DNA of 40,881 nt, taken from CAYMAT01 sp964388495 (GTDB lineage Bacteria > Patescibacteriota > Gracilibacteria > Peribacterales > Peribacteraceae). Of the stretch, positions 1 through 10,409 are shown in pieces. Within the stretch, counting starts at the first letter, position 1. The number at the start of each line of letters is the position of its first letter. The stretch spans positions 1 through 40,881 of the forward strand of contig CAYMAT010000004.1 in assembly GCA_964388495.1 (NCBI GenBank), given 5' to 3'. The notes beneath the pieces are model-generated. The model was not told the origin of the DNA. It did no database searches and saw nothing but the letters and a program-made list of their open reading frames with translations. A program made the position numbers and the translations under genes.

Positions 1-2
1 CC

Positions 3-3000
3 AGCTCCACCGGCGGTCTCCTGACCTTCTTCAACAACCGCTACCTGGCCACCAGCACGGGTGCCCTGCGCACTTCCTTCAGCTCCTACTTCCTGGCTTC
101 CGGCACCGGCGCCCTGGACAACCGCTACGTGCGCGGGGCAGGGCAGGGTCTCACCAAGGCCAACGGTGTCCTGAGCCTCAACTCCACCATCTCCGGCTCC
201 CTCCTGCGCTTCACCACGGTCTCCGGTTCCACCATCTTCGCCAAGAACTCCCTTCGTTCCTCGGGAACTCTTGTTGTGGATGGCAACGCGAAAATCCGCG
301 GAACACTTTCCGGCAACTCTCTCTTTGTTTCTGGCAGTGCCACCCTGAATGGCAATAAGAACTGTGCGATGCTCGTTACGGACAGTAGCGGCGTGGTCTC
401 CTGTGGAACGCCGGGAACCACTGTTACGGCAGGGCAGGGGCTAACGCTCAATGGCAATTCCCTTGCGCTCAATGCCACGGTTACAGGGTCCCTGGTGCGG
501 TTCACCACGGTCTCCGGTTCCACGGTCTTCGCCAAAAACGCCCTCCGTTCCTCTGGAACATTGGTAGTTACGGGCAACGCCCTCTTCCAGGGCAACACCG
601 TCACGCGCGGGAACATGAGCGGTGCCACAATGACAATCACGGGCCTGAAGAACTGCGACACCATCGATACCGACTCCGCCGGAAACCTGGTCTGTGGATC
701 GGATTCCACGGCGGGTTCCGGCCTGGATACGGCAGGTGCCGATGCGCGCTACGTAAAGAAGCAGGGCGATACCATGACGGGTGGTCTTCTTATTCAATCT
801 TCCACCCTGCACGGGGTATTGCCCACCATTCAGCCCGGAGTGCTTCTGGAGGTGGCGGGAACGGCTTCCGGCCGCGTGCTGCATGCGCAGGATATCCTCC
901 AATCGTCCGGTTCCCTGGTGGTTAATGGCGCTGCGTATTTTGGAACCCCCGGGGTAATGCATGCCACCATCAATTCCAATGACGGTTTCTATTTCAACTC
1001 CGATGCCTTTAACCAGGCTGGTGATGGCTCTTTTCACTTTGCTACCGATCGTGCCTATAACACGGGTGGAACAGAGCTTATGACCATCTTGGATAGCGGC
1101 AATGTGGGTATTGGCTCCAGTAGTCCCACGGATACCTTGCAAGTTGTGGCAAGCACGGATGCGGCAGCCGGTATACGCGTGCGTAATACGAATGCCGGCG
1201 CTAGTGCATATGCCACGCTCTATCTGGGCAATGATTCGGGCGAACAGAATATTGTTCTATTCAATAATAGCGGCAACAATGCCGCTTTCGGCGGGGCAAA
1301 CTCCGGTGGACTGGGCACAACGGGTGCAACCCCATTTGTTTTCTTGACGAATAATACTGAACGAGTGCGTATCGACGCCTCAGGCAATGTGGGCATTGGC
1401 ACAAATACTCCCGGCACCACGCTCGACGTCAGCGGCACGATACGCGCATCCACAAACATCACGGATTCCGCTATCCCCAGTGCCAACTTCGTCTACACCG
1501 ATGGCGCGGGCACCCTCACGGGCGGGCTCTGGTCTGGCGTTAGTCTTGCCTCTCTCGATAACAGCACTTCCCACTTCCAGGGCCGTCCCGGAACAAGCTG
1601 CACCATCGTCCGCACGGACGGAAACGGCGATCTCACCTGCGGCACGGAAGTCGTGGCCTACAGCGGCGGGGACGTCAGTCAGTTCACCGATCTCAGCAAC
1701 ACCTACCTCAGCCCCGCGGAAGGTGACACTGCTTACGTCAATATCGGCGGCGACACCATGACGAGCACGCTTGTCATCAGCTCCGGCACCCTCCAGCTCA
1801 GCAGCGGCTCTTACAATAGCTGTGCCTATATTTACACGGACGGCTCCGGCAACCTCAGCTGCGGCAGTACCGGGTTCTTGGCCACTTCCACGTATGATTC
1901 CGACAGTAACAATTTGATCGATACCGATAACGGCGGTACCAATATCGATACTTCTGGCTCCACGGGGGTTGCTGTGGTGAATGGCGGCGCCTGGTCTATT
2001 AGTTCGCAGCTGGAAACGTCCAAGGGTGGTACGGGCCACGGCACCTACAGTGCTGGTTCCGTCATTTTCTCTGACGGCACGTCCCTGACGGAAGATAACA
2101 GCACATTCTACTGGGACAACGGCAACAAGCGCTTGGGCATTGGCGTTTCCAGCCCAGGTCGCGGCCGTTTGGAAATCGCCGCACCGGACGCAGAGTCCCT
2201 CTCCGCACTGGCCATCCGCCAGGACAACGCTCCTGGGTACGGTTTTGATATCGGTGTGGATAACAACGTAGACGGCATGATTTCGTTCTATGCGGTCAAT
2301 GCGGACACGCGTACGGCTTTGGAGCAGTTTGATCGCACTAATAACTACGTACTCTTCAATGGAGGCAATGTGGGTATTAACGATGCGACTCCCGATTACA
2401 AGCTGGATGTGGAAGGCACGTTTGGCGTCAATGGCGCGGTCACGTTCTATAACGGCAGTTACAACAGCTGTGCCGCACTTACTACGGACGGAAGCGGAAA
2501 CGTGGGATGCAACGCCAATGCACTCTTGGAAGCATTTACGTATGACGGTGACAGCGACAATATGATCGACACAAACAACGGCGGTACCAATGTGGATTCC
2601 TCCGGCTCCACGGGCATTGCCCATGTTTCCGGCGGCACGTGGTCCTTCTCCGCCGTCGATCTGGCTTCCGGCGATGTGACCGGCATTGTGCCCATCGCCA
2701 ACGGCGGCACCAACAACAATACCGCCTATACCGCCGGTTCCGTGATCTTTGCGGACGGCACCAAACTTACGGAGGACAACGCAAGCTTCTTCTGGGACGA
2801 CACCAACGACCGTCTTGGCATTGGCACTTCCTCTCCAAACACGGCTTATGACAGCGCCTACGGCAAGCTGGTCATCAACACGGGCGGCGTGAATAATCTT
2901 TCCCCGGGATTGATCATTACGGACGGCGCCAACACCAATAGCGACGTGGGTCTTTCCCTGGTCAACGGAGGGACGGGAGGCAAGCATTGGCAGATTCTTT

Positions 3001-6000
3001 CTTCGGACGACAGCAGCGGCAACGGCGGCGGCAAGCTTTTCTTCTACAACCTATCCGACACCCTGGTGGGCATGACCATTACCGGTACGGGTAACGTGGG
3101 AATCGGCATGGTTAACCCCGAAACGATATTGGAAATCGCCGGCACGGCATCCGGTCGCATTCTCCATGCCCAGGATATGCTGCGCTCCTCGGGCGCGCTT
3201 GTCGTCCGCGGGAAGACGCCGTATCCCGTGCTCAGCGCCAGCGGAAGCAAAGTGGGCATCAATACCGCCCGCCCGGGTTCGGCACTCACCGTGTCCGGCG
3301 CGGTGGTGATTAATCCCAACGGCACGCTGGGCTCCAACGCCGCACATACAGGCCTTGCATTGGAAGTCATCGGCACCGCCTCCGGCTCCGATCTCTTCGC
3401 GCAAAAGTCGCTCCGCTCGTCCGGATCGCTCGTCGTGCAGGGCGATGTGCTCTTTGGCGACAGCTACAGCGATGTCTTCAAGATCCGTTCTGCGGTTTCC
3501 GGTTCCCTTATCCCGGTTGCCGATATTACGTATGACCTCGGTTCCGCCGGACAGCGCTGGCGCGATCTGTACCTGGACGGCAGCACCATTTACCTGGGCA
3601 CCGCCACCATCAAGAGTAATAACGGCCTTGTAAGCTTTGGCGGAGCGGTGCAGACCCTGAGCGGCAGCACGGTGTACGCGCGTACCCAGTTACGTTCCTC
3701 TGGCTCGCTCGTTGTCAGCGGCAATGCGGTGATTGATGCCAATACGTTCTTTGTAGATGCTGCCAACAATCGTGTGGGTATTCTCACAATCAATCCGGAA
3801 GTAGCGCTGGAAATCGCCGGCACAGCCTCCGGAAGGATCCTCCACGCCCAGGACCAGCTCCGCAGCTCCGGTTCGCTGGTTGTGGAAGGTACGGTAACGC
3901 TGGCCGGTCTTGGATCTTGCGACACAATCGATAGCGTTAACGGCGTCCTGCAGTGCGGGACGGATGCGGGCGGCGGCGGAGGTTTGGATCAGACATCCGG
4001 GGACGCGCGGTATGTCAAAAAGCAGGGCGATACCATGACCGGCGCACTCGTCATTTCCCCGACTGCGGATAGCTCGGCCCTCTTCCGCGTCAACGATGCA
4101 GACGGCGGCACGTCCGTCTTCATCGTGGATTCGGATAGCGAACGAGTGGGAATAGGAGATGATACGCCGGACTTCCTGCTTGATGTTGGAGGCGCTGCCG
4201 GATTTGACGGTTCTGTCACATTGAATGCGAGTGCCGTAGACGGCGACACCACTCTCACCTTTGNNNNNNNNNNNNNNNNNNNNNNNNNNNNNNNNNNNNN
4301 NNNNNNNNNNNNNNNNNNNNNNNNNNNNNNNNNNNNNNNNNNNNNNNNNNNNNNNNNNNNNNNAAAGCGATGACGGCGACGGTGGTAACGGTGCCACCCT
4401 CACCTATGGTGATACCACCCACGTCTTGACCTTGGATGCCGGTCTTGCCGTGAACAACGATCTCACCATCAATGCGGACAACAGCGATGGCAATGTGACC
4501 ATGACCTTCGTGGAACCTGATGGGAATGCCTCCCTTACCTACGTCGATTCAGGGGACTACTTCAATTTCAGTCATACCCTTGCCACAAATGGCAACATGA
4601 TCATCAACACCGATGCCAGCGACGGCGACACCACTCTCACCTTTGAAAGCGATGACGGCGACGGTGGTAACGGTGCCACCCTCACCTATGGTGATACCAC
4701 AAACACGTTTACTTTTGGAGGAGGATTGACCAACAGCGGACCGTTCGGGTCCAACTGGTCGAACGCGCGTAACCATTTTGTGCAGACTAATACGGGCAAT
4801 ACCGGACAGACGAACGGATGGATTGCCGCCGCGTTTGGCGATAACAGCGGCAATCGCGTGGTTATCGGCCAGGCGAATGGCGTGGCATACCTTGGCGCAC
4901 ATAATGGCGATCTGACTGGCTGGGCAAATCTTGTCATTGCCAATGGTGGTGGGTATGTGGGTATTGGCAATGATGATTCTCCGGATTATCCATTGGATGT
5001 GGAAGGGAGTGTTGGCATCAATGGTGGGATAGTCTTATACAATGGAAGTTATAATAACTGCACATTTCTCACTACTGATAGCTCAGGGTCTGTGGGCTGT
5101 GGGACAAGTGTTTCTGCTCATTCTGGTGATGACATTAATCTGTTTGTCGACGGCGGCAACCTCTACGTGAGTACATCGGGGGACACCATGGGTGGGACTC
5201 TGAACATTACCTCCGGCACCCTCCAACTTAGTAATGGCTCTTATAATTCTTGCACATCCATCTACACAGATGCATCTGGCAACTTAACATGTAGTACCGC
5301 CGTATACCTTACGAGCATCTCCGGACAGAGCCTTGCGTTGGCCACCAATGATGCTGGTTTCTTAACATTGATGGATCTCTATGGTGCCAACATTTCCATT
5401 TTTAACAACGATTCTGGTTACTACAAATACGGCGACAGCGCCAATTTCAATACACTGACCATCAGCAGTCTCAATTGTACAGGTAATCTCGATGGTGGTG
5501 CCCTCACTACAGATGGCAGCGGCAATGTTTCATGTAGCGACGATGACGGAGTGGGCACGGACCTTGCGGAAGCCTATCCCACCATTGACCCCACGCTCGG
5601 CTCCGGAGAAATTCTGGCTCTTGATCCCGTAAATCCGCTATTTGTGAAACGTGCTACGGGTGCAGCTGGAGAGCATCTCATTGGTATTTATTCTACAAAG
5701 CCATGGAAGGTTCTGGATGATCCTGCCGTTGCCAGCGGCTCTCTGAAAGTGCCGGTAGCCTTGGCGGGACGCGTTCCTGTGAAAGTCAATCTTGAAGGCG
5801 GCAATGTGGTGATTGGCGACCCTCTCACCATTTCGTCGGTACCGGGTGTTGCGCGCAAGGCTTTGGGTGGCGAGGCGCTCATTGGTTACGCTCTGGAGCC
5901 GTTCAATGCAAACTCTGAAGCAAATACCATAGTTGCCTTTGTCACATTGGATGAAAAATCCTCGGCTCCAGCCATGATGGTGATCAATTCGCCGGTAACA

Positions 6001-7974
6001 GATGCCAATACGGACGCCTTCACGGTCAAATCCAACGTCAACGGCAGCGGTTCCACGGTCTTCCGTGTAACAGCCGGCGGTGATGTCTACACGGACGGCG
6101 TCTACCACTCCCAGGGCGCTGATTACGCTGAATGGTTCCTGGATAGCAGTCAGCGGTCAGCGGTCAGTAACAAGCTGCAGCCGGGTGAAGCCGTCTGTAT
6201 TGATGTCACAAGCGAGAATGCCGTGAAGCGTTGTGAAAACCCGGGCGACCCCAATGTCATGGGTATCATCAGCAGCAACCCCTCGTTCATCGGTAACGAA
6301 CTGAAGGGTGCCGAAGGCCTGCCGGTTCCCGGTTACGTGCTCGTGGGTCTCATCGGTCAGGTGCAGGCAAAGGCAATTGTAGAGACGATGTCAGGACAAG
6401 CTCTCCAGATCCGCGCTGGTGATGCACTCACGCCCGCCTCCACTCCCGGTTACGTCCGTAAGGCTGTAGCTGGCGAGTCCACGGTTGGCGTGGCTCTCCA
6501 GTCGCTCAATGGCGGCACAGGCACCATCAACGTGCTCATCTCCCGCAAGAACCAGTCCCTCACGGCCGAGGCTGTCAGCGACCGTGTGTTGGAGACGGTG
6601 CGCAACCTGAAGATCGAAGACGAGCTCAAGCTCTCGCTCCAGAACGCCATCGACAAGTTCTCGGCATCGGGAACGCTCATTCAGCCCATCAGCAGCGAGG
6701 TTCAGAAGCAGATGGTCACTCTGCAGGCCAGCGTTACGGACCGCCTGAGCGCCCTGGAGGCACGCCTCAACGCTCTGTCCGGCTCTCTGCTGCACACTGG
6801 AACACCCATTGCACAGAACTCGCTCACGCAGTCCGGCGGAAACATCTTCGCCAATAACCTCTCGCTTGAGGAAACCCTGGCTGCACGCGATGGACGCTTT
6901 GCGGGCGACCTCTACGTGGACGGAACGTTCAATGTGAACGAGCTCTACGTACCCAACGGCATCAAGGTGGACGGCGGAATCGATGCCGGAAGCCTCACAG
7001 CCAATACCCTCAATGTGAAGTCGGATGTCAGCCTTGGCGGCACCCTGACGCTTGCGGGCAGCCTCAAACTGGGCAGTGGCAGCAGCATCAGCTTCGGTTC
7101 TGGCTCCACGTTGGAACTCCACGATCTCCTCGTCCGTGACGCTCTCCACGTGCTGGGTCCCATCACTATCGACGGCTTGGCCACCTTCTTGGGAGACGTA
7201 GAGGTCCACGGAACGCTCATGGTCAGCGCACGCCAGGCGGGCGAGGTGACCATCCCCAAGACGGGCACGTCCGTGATCATCACGTTTGATACTCCGCTCA
7301 CGTCCATCCCCGTGGTGAACGTCAGCCCCCGCACGCGCGTTGGAAGCGAGTGGTGGATTGATCCGGTCACGGCCACAGGCTTCACCATCAACATCGCCCT
7401 GCCTGCAGCTCAGGATATCCGCTTCAGCTGGTCCTACCTGGGCGTCAAATCCCTGACTCTCACGGGTGCCACTATCCATGCCCCCGTTCCGGGCCAGAAG
7501 GATGCCATTGCCTTCCCGGTGGATCAGTACGGCGTTCCGCTCTCCTCCAACCAGGCGTGGAACTCCTGCATCCGCAACCATCCCATGCTCGGTAGCGACG
7601 GTCAGCCTGTGAGCTGCGACCGCTACCACGACGGATACACGTGGGAGCACCCCGATCTCCAGATGAGCTTCATCTGGAACACGTCCATGACCCCGCCCCT
7701 GCTGCAGATTCCGGATGGTTATGAGATACAGGTGACCGAGGTGTCCGAAGTTCCCGAAGTGACCGAAGGGTCTTCGGATTCCAGCTCGTCCGTTTCGTCT
7801 GACACAGCGTCTTCCGAATCCTCCAGCTCCGTGAGCAGCGAGGAGGCATCCTCCAGCTCGGAATCCTCCGTAAGCTCGGAGTCCAGTTCTGAGGCCGTCA
7901 GCGAGTCATCGTCCTCCGCACCGGAAGAAGCCCCGACGGATGTACCCGTCGAGGCTCCGGTATCTGCTCAGTAA
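3..7974 (+). CDS. Giant modular repeat surface/fibre protein, 5'-truncated by window edge
   Basis: One frame is open from the window edge to the TAA at 7972, apart from the N gap at 4264-4363. Joining 4263 directly to 4364 restores the frame and gives at least 2623 residues, with the true start upstream. The first two thirds are beta-rich repeats: about ten VGIG-x(3)-P-x(3)-L-x-V modules, at least seven LRSSGxLVV-type modules, two DARYVKKQGDTMTG modules (near 740 and 4000) and nine short modules with two cysteines. Around 5545-5960 and 6080-6560 lie two diverged copies of a domain opening with DLAE/DYAE and containing GIISSNPSFIGN, which resembles the Peptidase_G2 autoprocessing domain of phage neck appendages/tailspikes. 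A predicted coiled coil (about 6575-6800), a beta domain ending GFTI...FSW (about 7230-7440) and a Ser/Glu/Pro-rich tail (7740-7971) follow. No sorting signal or C-terminal membrane anchor is seen. A surface or adhesive fibre role is inference. Confidence 0.85.
4239..4700 (+). repeat. Tandem ~45-49-residue beta repeats in the giant gene
   Basis: Three consecutive units begin at 4239 (DGDTTLTF), 4486 (DGNVTMTF) and 4621 (DGDTTLTF). With the N gap closed they are 147 nt and 135 nt apart. Units one and three share 80 identical bases while the middle unit is diverged, so recent duplication or conversion of the outer units is likely. The repeat probably broke the assembly, and the true copy number is unknown. 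Confidence 0.8.
4264..4363. other. Assembly gap (100 Ns) inside a repeat
   Basis: Exactly 100 Ns, a conventional placeholder length. The 25 bases to its left (4239-4263) and 55 bases to its right (4364-4418), joined, equal 4621-4700 exactly. The gap therefore sits inside a repeat unit. A real length divisible by three, zero included, keeps the giant gene in frame. Confidence 0.95.
6149..6167 (+). repeat. Heptanucleotide tandem repeat, about 2.7 copies
   Basis: The 7-base unit GTCAGCG is repeated twice and followed by GTCAG, inside the coding sequence of the second Peptidase_G2-like domain just after its DYAEWF motif. Because seven is not a multiple of three, gain or loss of one unit would shift the frame of the giant gene. 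With so few copies it may be chance. Confidence 0.6.
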
Positions 7975-8394
7975 TCAGTACGTGAAGAGCTCCTCCTTCT
8001 TGAAGAAGCGAGCGACTTCTTTTTCCGCTGCCTCGGGACTGTCGGACGCGTGGGCGACGTTGACCATCTGGTCCACGCCGTATTCCGCGCGCAGGGTGCC
8101 CGGGGCTGCCTTGCGGCTGTCGGTGACGCCCAGCATGTCGCGCATCTTGGCAACGATGTCGTCGCCTTCAATGACCATGGCGATGACGGGGATGGAGGAC
8201 ATGAACGTTTCCACCTCCGGGTAAAACGGCTTTGCGGCAATGTGCGCGTAGTGCTCGCGCAGGATTTCCGAGGAAAGACGGATCATTTTGCAGCCGCGGA
8301 TGCGGAATCCGGCGGACTCAAAACGAGAAATGACTTTGCCGACAAATCCCTTCTGGACGGTGTCGGGCTTGAGGAGAATGAGGGTGCGTTGCAT
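7975..8394 (-). CDS. ndk: Nucleoside diphosphate kinase
   Basis: 139 residues, normal length for the family. Transfers the gamma phosphate from ATP to nucleoside diphosphates through a phosphohistidine, balancing cytoplasmic NTP/dNTP pools. Seen: N-terminal TLILLKPD (Lys9), Arg85, Arg102 and the active-site segment NVAHASDS with catalytic His115. The usual residue before SDS is Gly, here Ala. The ATG at 8394 is preceded by TAGTAT with 6 nt between, so the mRNA is probably leaderless. Its stop codon touches the stop of the giant gene with no base between. rmlA is divergent upstream, and NDK would help supply dTTP for that pathway, though it is a general housekeeping enzyme. Confidence 0.97.
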   Translation of the reverse strand: MQRTLILLKPDTVQKGFVGKVISRFESAGFRIRGCKMIRLSSEILREHYAHIAAKPFYPEVETFMSSIPVIAMVIEGDDIVAKMRDMLGVTDSRKAAPGTLRAEYGVDQMVNVAHASDSPEAAEKEVARFFKKEELFTY

Positions 8395-8400
8395 GGTCTA

Positions 8401-8406
8401 ATACTA
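8401..8406 (-). promoter_or_regulatory. -10 element TAGTAT of ndk
   Basis: TAGTAT on the minus strand ends 6 nt before the ndk ATG, which predicts a leaderless transcript. No convincing -35 is seen. Confidence 0.55.
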
Positions 8407-8479
8407 GAGGATAAGAATACTGGTGCGCCAGGGGGGTTTTGACGCAAAAATTGCCGTTCCTAATGTCGCCAGAATCGAC

Positions 8480-8485
8480 TATTCT
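8480..8485 (+). promoter_or_regulatory. -10 element TATTCT of rmlA
   Basis: TATTCT ends 9 nt before the rmlA ATG at 8495. Together with the ndk -10 it makes a divergent promoter region of 100 bases. Confidence 0.5.
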
Positions 8486-8494
8486 AATGGTCTT

Positions 8495-9277
8495 ATGAAA
8501 GGCGTTCTCATTTGCGGCGGCAGCGGTTCGCGCCTGCGCCCCCTCACTGAAATCACCAATAAGAGCCTGCTGCCGGTCTACGACAAGCCCCTCATCACGT
8601 ATCCACTCCAGCAGCTACTGGACGCGGGCATCCGGGAGATCATCGTGATCTCCGGCAATGAACACATCGACCAGATGGCCAGCTTCCTGGGCAGCGGTTC
8701 GCGTTTTGACTGTCACCTCAGTTACCGTGTGCAAGACAAGCCGCAGGGCATTGCGCAGGCGTTGGGCATGGCTAAAGAGTTTGCTGCCGGTGACAGTGTG
8801 TGCGCCATTTTGGGGGACAACGTGTACTTTGACCGGCTCAGCGATTCCATCCGCAACTTCACTTCAGGGGGGCATGTGTTTCTCAAAGAAGTCCCGGATG
8901 CTCAGCGCTTTGGCGTGGCGGAGCTCAATGCAGAAGGGAGAGTGATATCCATAGAAGAGAAGCCCCTGCAGCCCAGGAGCAAGTTCGCCATCACCGGATG
9001 CTACGTGTATGACGCCCGCTGCTTTGACATCATCACCAACCTTCAGCCGTCCGCACGTGGCGAATACGAAATCACCGACGTCAGCCGCTGGTACATGGAG
9101 CGGGGCGAGTTGAGCGCTCAGGTACTCCGCGATGAATGGATCGATGCCGGGACCTTCGAAAGCCTCTACCGCGCCGCGCAGTCCGTCCGTGATCGCCGCG
9201 CAAAGAACCTGCTCACGGGCATGGCGGGAATCAGCGCGATCAAGCACGAGGAAGAGGTGGCGCCACTCGTCTTCTAA
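8495..9277 (+). CDS. rmlA: Glucose-1-phosphate thymidylyltransferase (RmlA type)
   Basis: 260 residues. Couples dTTP and glucose-1-phosphate to dTDP-glucose, the entry step to dTDP-deoxy sugars. Seen: nucleotide-binding loop GGSGSRLRP (residues 8-16), KSLLPVYDKP, LGDNVYF with the metal-binding Asp, EEKP, the EITDVSRWY segment and WIDAGTFESL. It is about 30 residues shorter than the classical ~290-residue enzyme at the C-terminus, which usually carries the allosteric/dimer helix. The frame is open upstream to a GTG at 8423, but homology begins at MKGVLICGG and the -10 TATTCT lies 9 nt before that ATG. Its stop abuts the stop of the convergent GT4 gene. rmlB lies 17.5 kb away, and no rmlC or rmlD is in the window. 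Confidence 0.93.
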   Translation: MKGVLICGGSGSRLRPLTEITNKSLLPVYDKPLITYPLQQLLDAGIREIIVISGNEHIDQMASFLGSGSRFDCHLSYRVQDKPQGIAQALGMAKEFAAGDSVCAILGDNVYFDRLSDSIRNFTSGGHVFLKEVPDAQRFGVAELNAEGRVISIEEKPLQPRSKFAITGCYVYDARCFDIITNLQPSARGEYEITDVSRWYMERGELSAQVLRDEWIDAGTFESLYRAAQSVRDRRAKNLLTGMAGISAIKHEEEVAPLVF

Positions 9278-10357
9278 TCAGTGCAGTACCTTCCAGTATT
9301 CCTCTGCGTACTGGCTGGCAATGGTGTCCCAATTGAATTGCACCACGGAACGGCTGCCTGCGTCCGCCAAATTTTGCCGTAACCCCTGATCGCGTAGCAG
9401 AAGTGCGATGGCACTGGTTGCGGAGGCGGGATCATCCGGAGGGACCAGTAATCCTGTCCGTTCATCATGCACGATGTCCGGAATCCCCCCCACGCGCGTT
9501 CCAATCACCGCGCAACTGGCCGCCTGGGCCTCCAGGAAAACGTTGCCCAGGGCCTCGCTTCTGGATAGCCCACAGAACACTTCCGCTTCCGCGTACTCCC
9601 GCAGTAATTCCGGTCCGCGGACGTAGCCCAGAAAAGACACGACGGTATCGATATGCAGTTGTATGGCCAGTGCCTCCAGGACTTTTTTCTGCGACCCGTC
9701 ACCCACTATGTGCAGCCGTGCGTGCTTGGCGTCCGGCGGCAGGGCGGCAAAGGCGCGCAGGAGCGTATCCACGCCCTTCATCTGTTCCAGCCTGCCCACA
9801 AACAGCACGCGGCCGGGAACCTTGCGCATGGATGCCGCGGCGCGCTGCAGCTCGTAGAAGGGGATACCGTTACGGATAAGGCGTATGTCGCCCTTGAAAG
9901 ATTTTTCCGCCTGTTCCGCCAGTATGGAACTGATGGCGGTGACGCCATCCGTGCACTTGAGCATACGGCGGCGCAGGAACTGGCTGTTTGTCGTCTGCAG
10001 CGTCAGCAGGCGGCGTGCCTTGGGCACCACGGTCTTGCACAGAATCAACGCCGCGCCTGCAAAGGATTCCAGCACTGCATGGATCATGACGGGCGAAAGC
10101 CTGCGTGCCGTGAGCGGCGCCAAAAACGGATACAGCCACTTGTCCAAACGGCATCCCAACCCCACGCGTATCACCGGCACCTTCCCTTCCAGCATGGTGC
10201 GGCGGGGGAGAGACCACCGGTACTTTCCCGTCACGATCGTCACGTCAAAATCCTTCAACAGTCTGATGCTGATTTCCTCCGCACATGCCTCCGCGCCACT
10301 GCGGAATGGTGTGAGAAAGGCGGAGAGAATGACGATGCTGGGCTTACGTTGTTCCAC
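9278..10357 (-). CDS. GT4 family glycosyltransferase
   Basis: 359 residues with GT-B fold features. The N-terminal half has the usual SAFLTPFRSGAEACAEE acceptor-side loop. The C-terminal half has VLFVGRLEQMKGVDTLLRA, HIVGDGSQKK, and the donor-binding block EVFCGLSRSEALGNVFLEA with the E-x7-E pattern, then GTRVGGIPDIV. It probably adds a hexose from a nucleotide-sugar donor to a lipid-linked glycan at the inner membrane; the sugar cannot be told. It starts with GTG at 10357, and no TANNNT element sits close before it. It follows another GT4 gene on the same strand with a 52-nt gap, so cotranscription is likely. Confidence 0.9.
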   Translation of the reverse strand: MEQRKPSIVILSAFLTPFRSGAEACAEEISIRLLKDFDVTIVTGKYRWSLPRRTMLEGKVPVIRVGLGCRLDKWLYPFLAPLTARRLSPVMIHAVLESFAGAALILCKTVVPKARRLLTLQTTNSQFLRRRMLKCTDGVTAISSILAEQAEKSFKGDIRLIRNGIPFYELQRAAASMRKVPGRVLFVGRLEQMKGVDTLLRAFAALPPDAKHARLHIVGDGSQKKVLEALAIQLHIDTVVSFLGYVRGPELLREYAEAEVFCGLSRSEALGNVFLEAQAASCAVIGTRVGGIPDIVHDERTGLLVPPDDPASATSAIALLLRDQGLRQNLADAGSRSVVQFNWDTIASQYAEEYWKVLH

Positions 10358-10409
10358 GGAAAAAACAGAAACAAGCGAACGGTTTCCTGAGAATGTTTCC
10401 TATTATCGT

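Noticed and set aside
1380..2987. 535-codon open frame on the minus strand inside the giant gene
   Set aside because: It is antisense to strongly patterned repeat-protein codons and has low-complexity Ala/Val/Gly/His-rich sequence with no domain. The open frame is a by-product of the repeats and GC-rich codons.
4261..4373. Frameshift splitting the giant gene in two
   Set aside because: The frame change equals the 100-N filler modulo three; joining the flanks restores one frame inside an exact repeat.
1..5535. CRISPR-like or satellite array in the repeat region
   Set aside because: The repeats are diverged protein-coding modules of varying length in one frame, without identical repeats and unique spacers.
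6391..7650. 419-codon minus-strand open frame
   Set aside because: Antisense shadow of the coiled-coil and beta domain of the giant gene, with no recognisable motif or promoter at its start.
8423..8494. Longer N-terminus of RmlA from GTG 8423
   Set aside because: The added residues have no family match and contain the promoter region.
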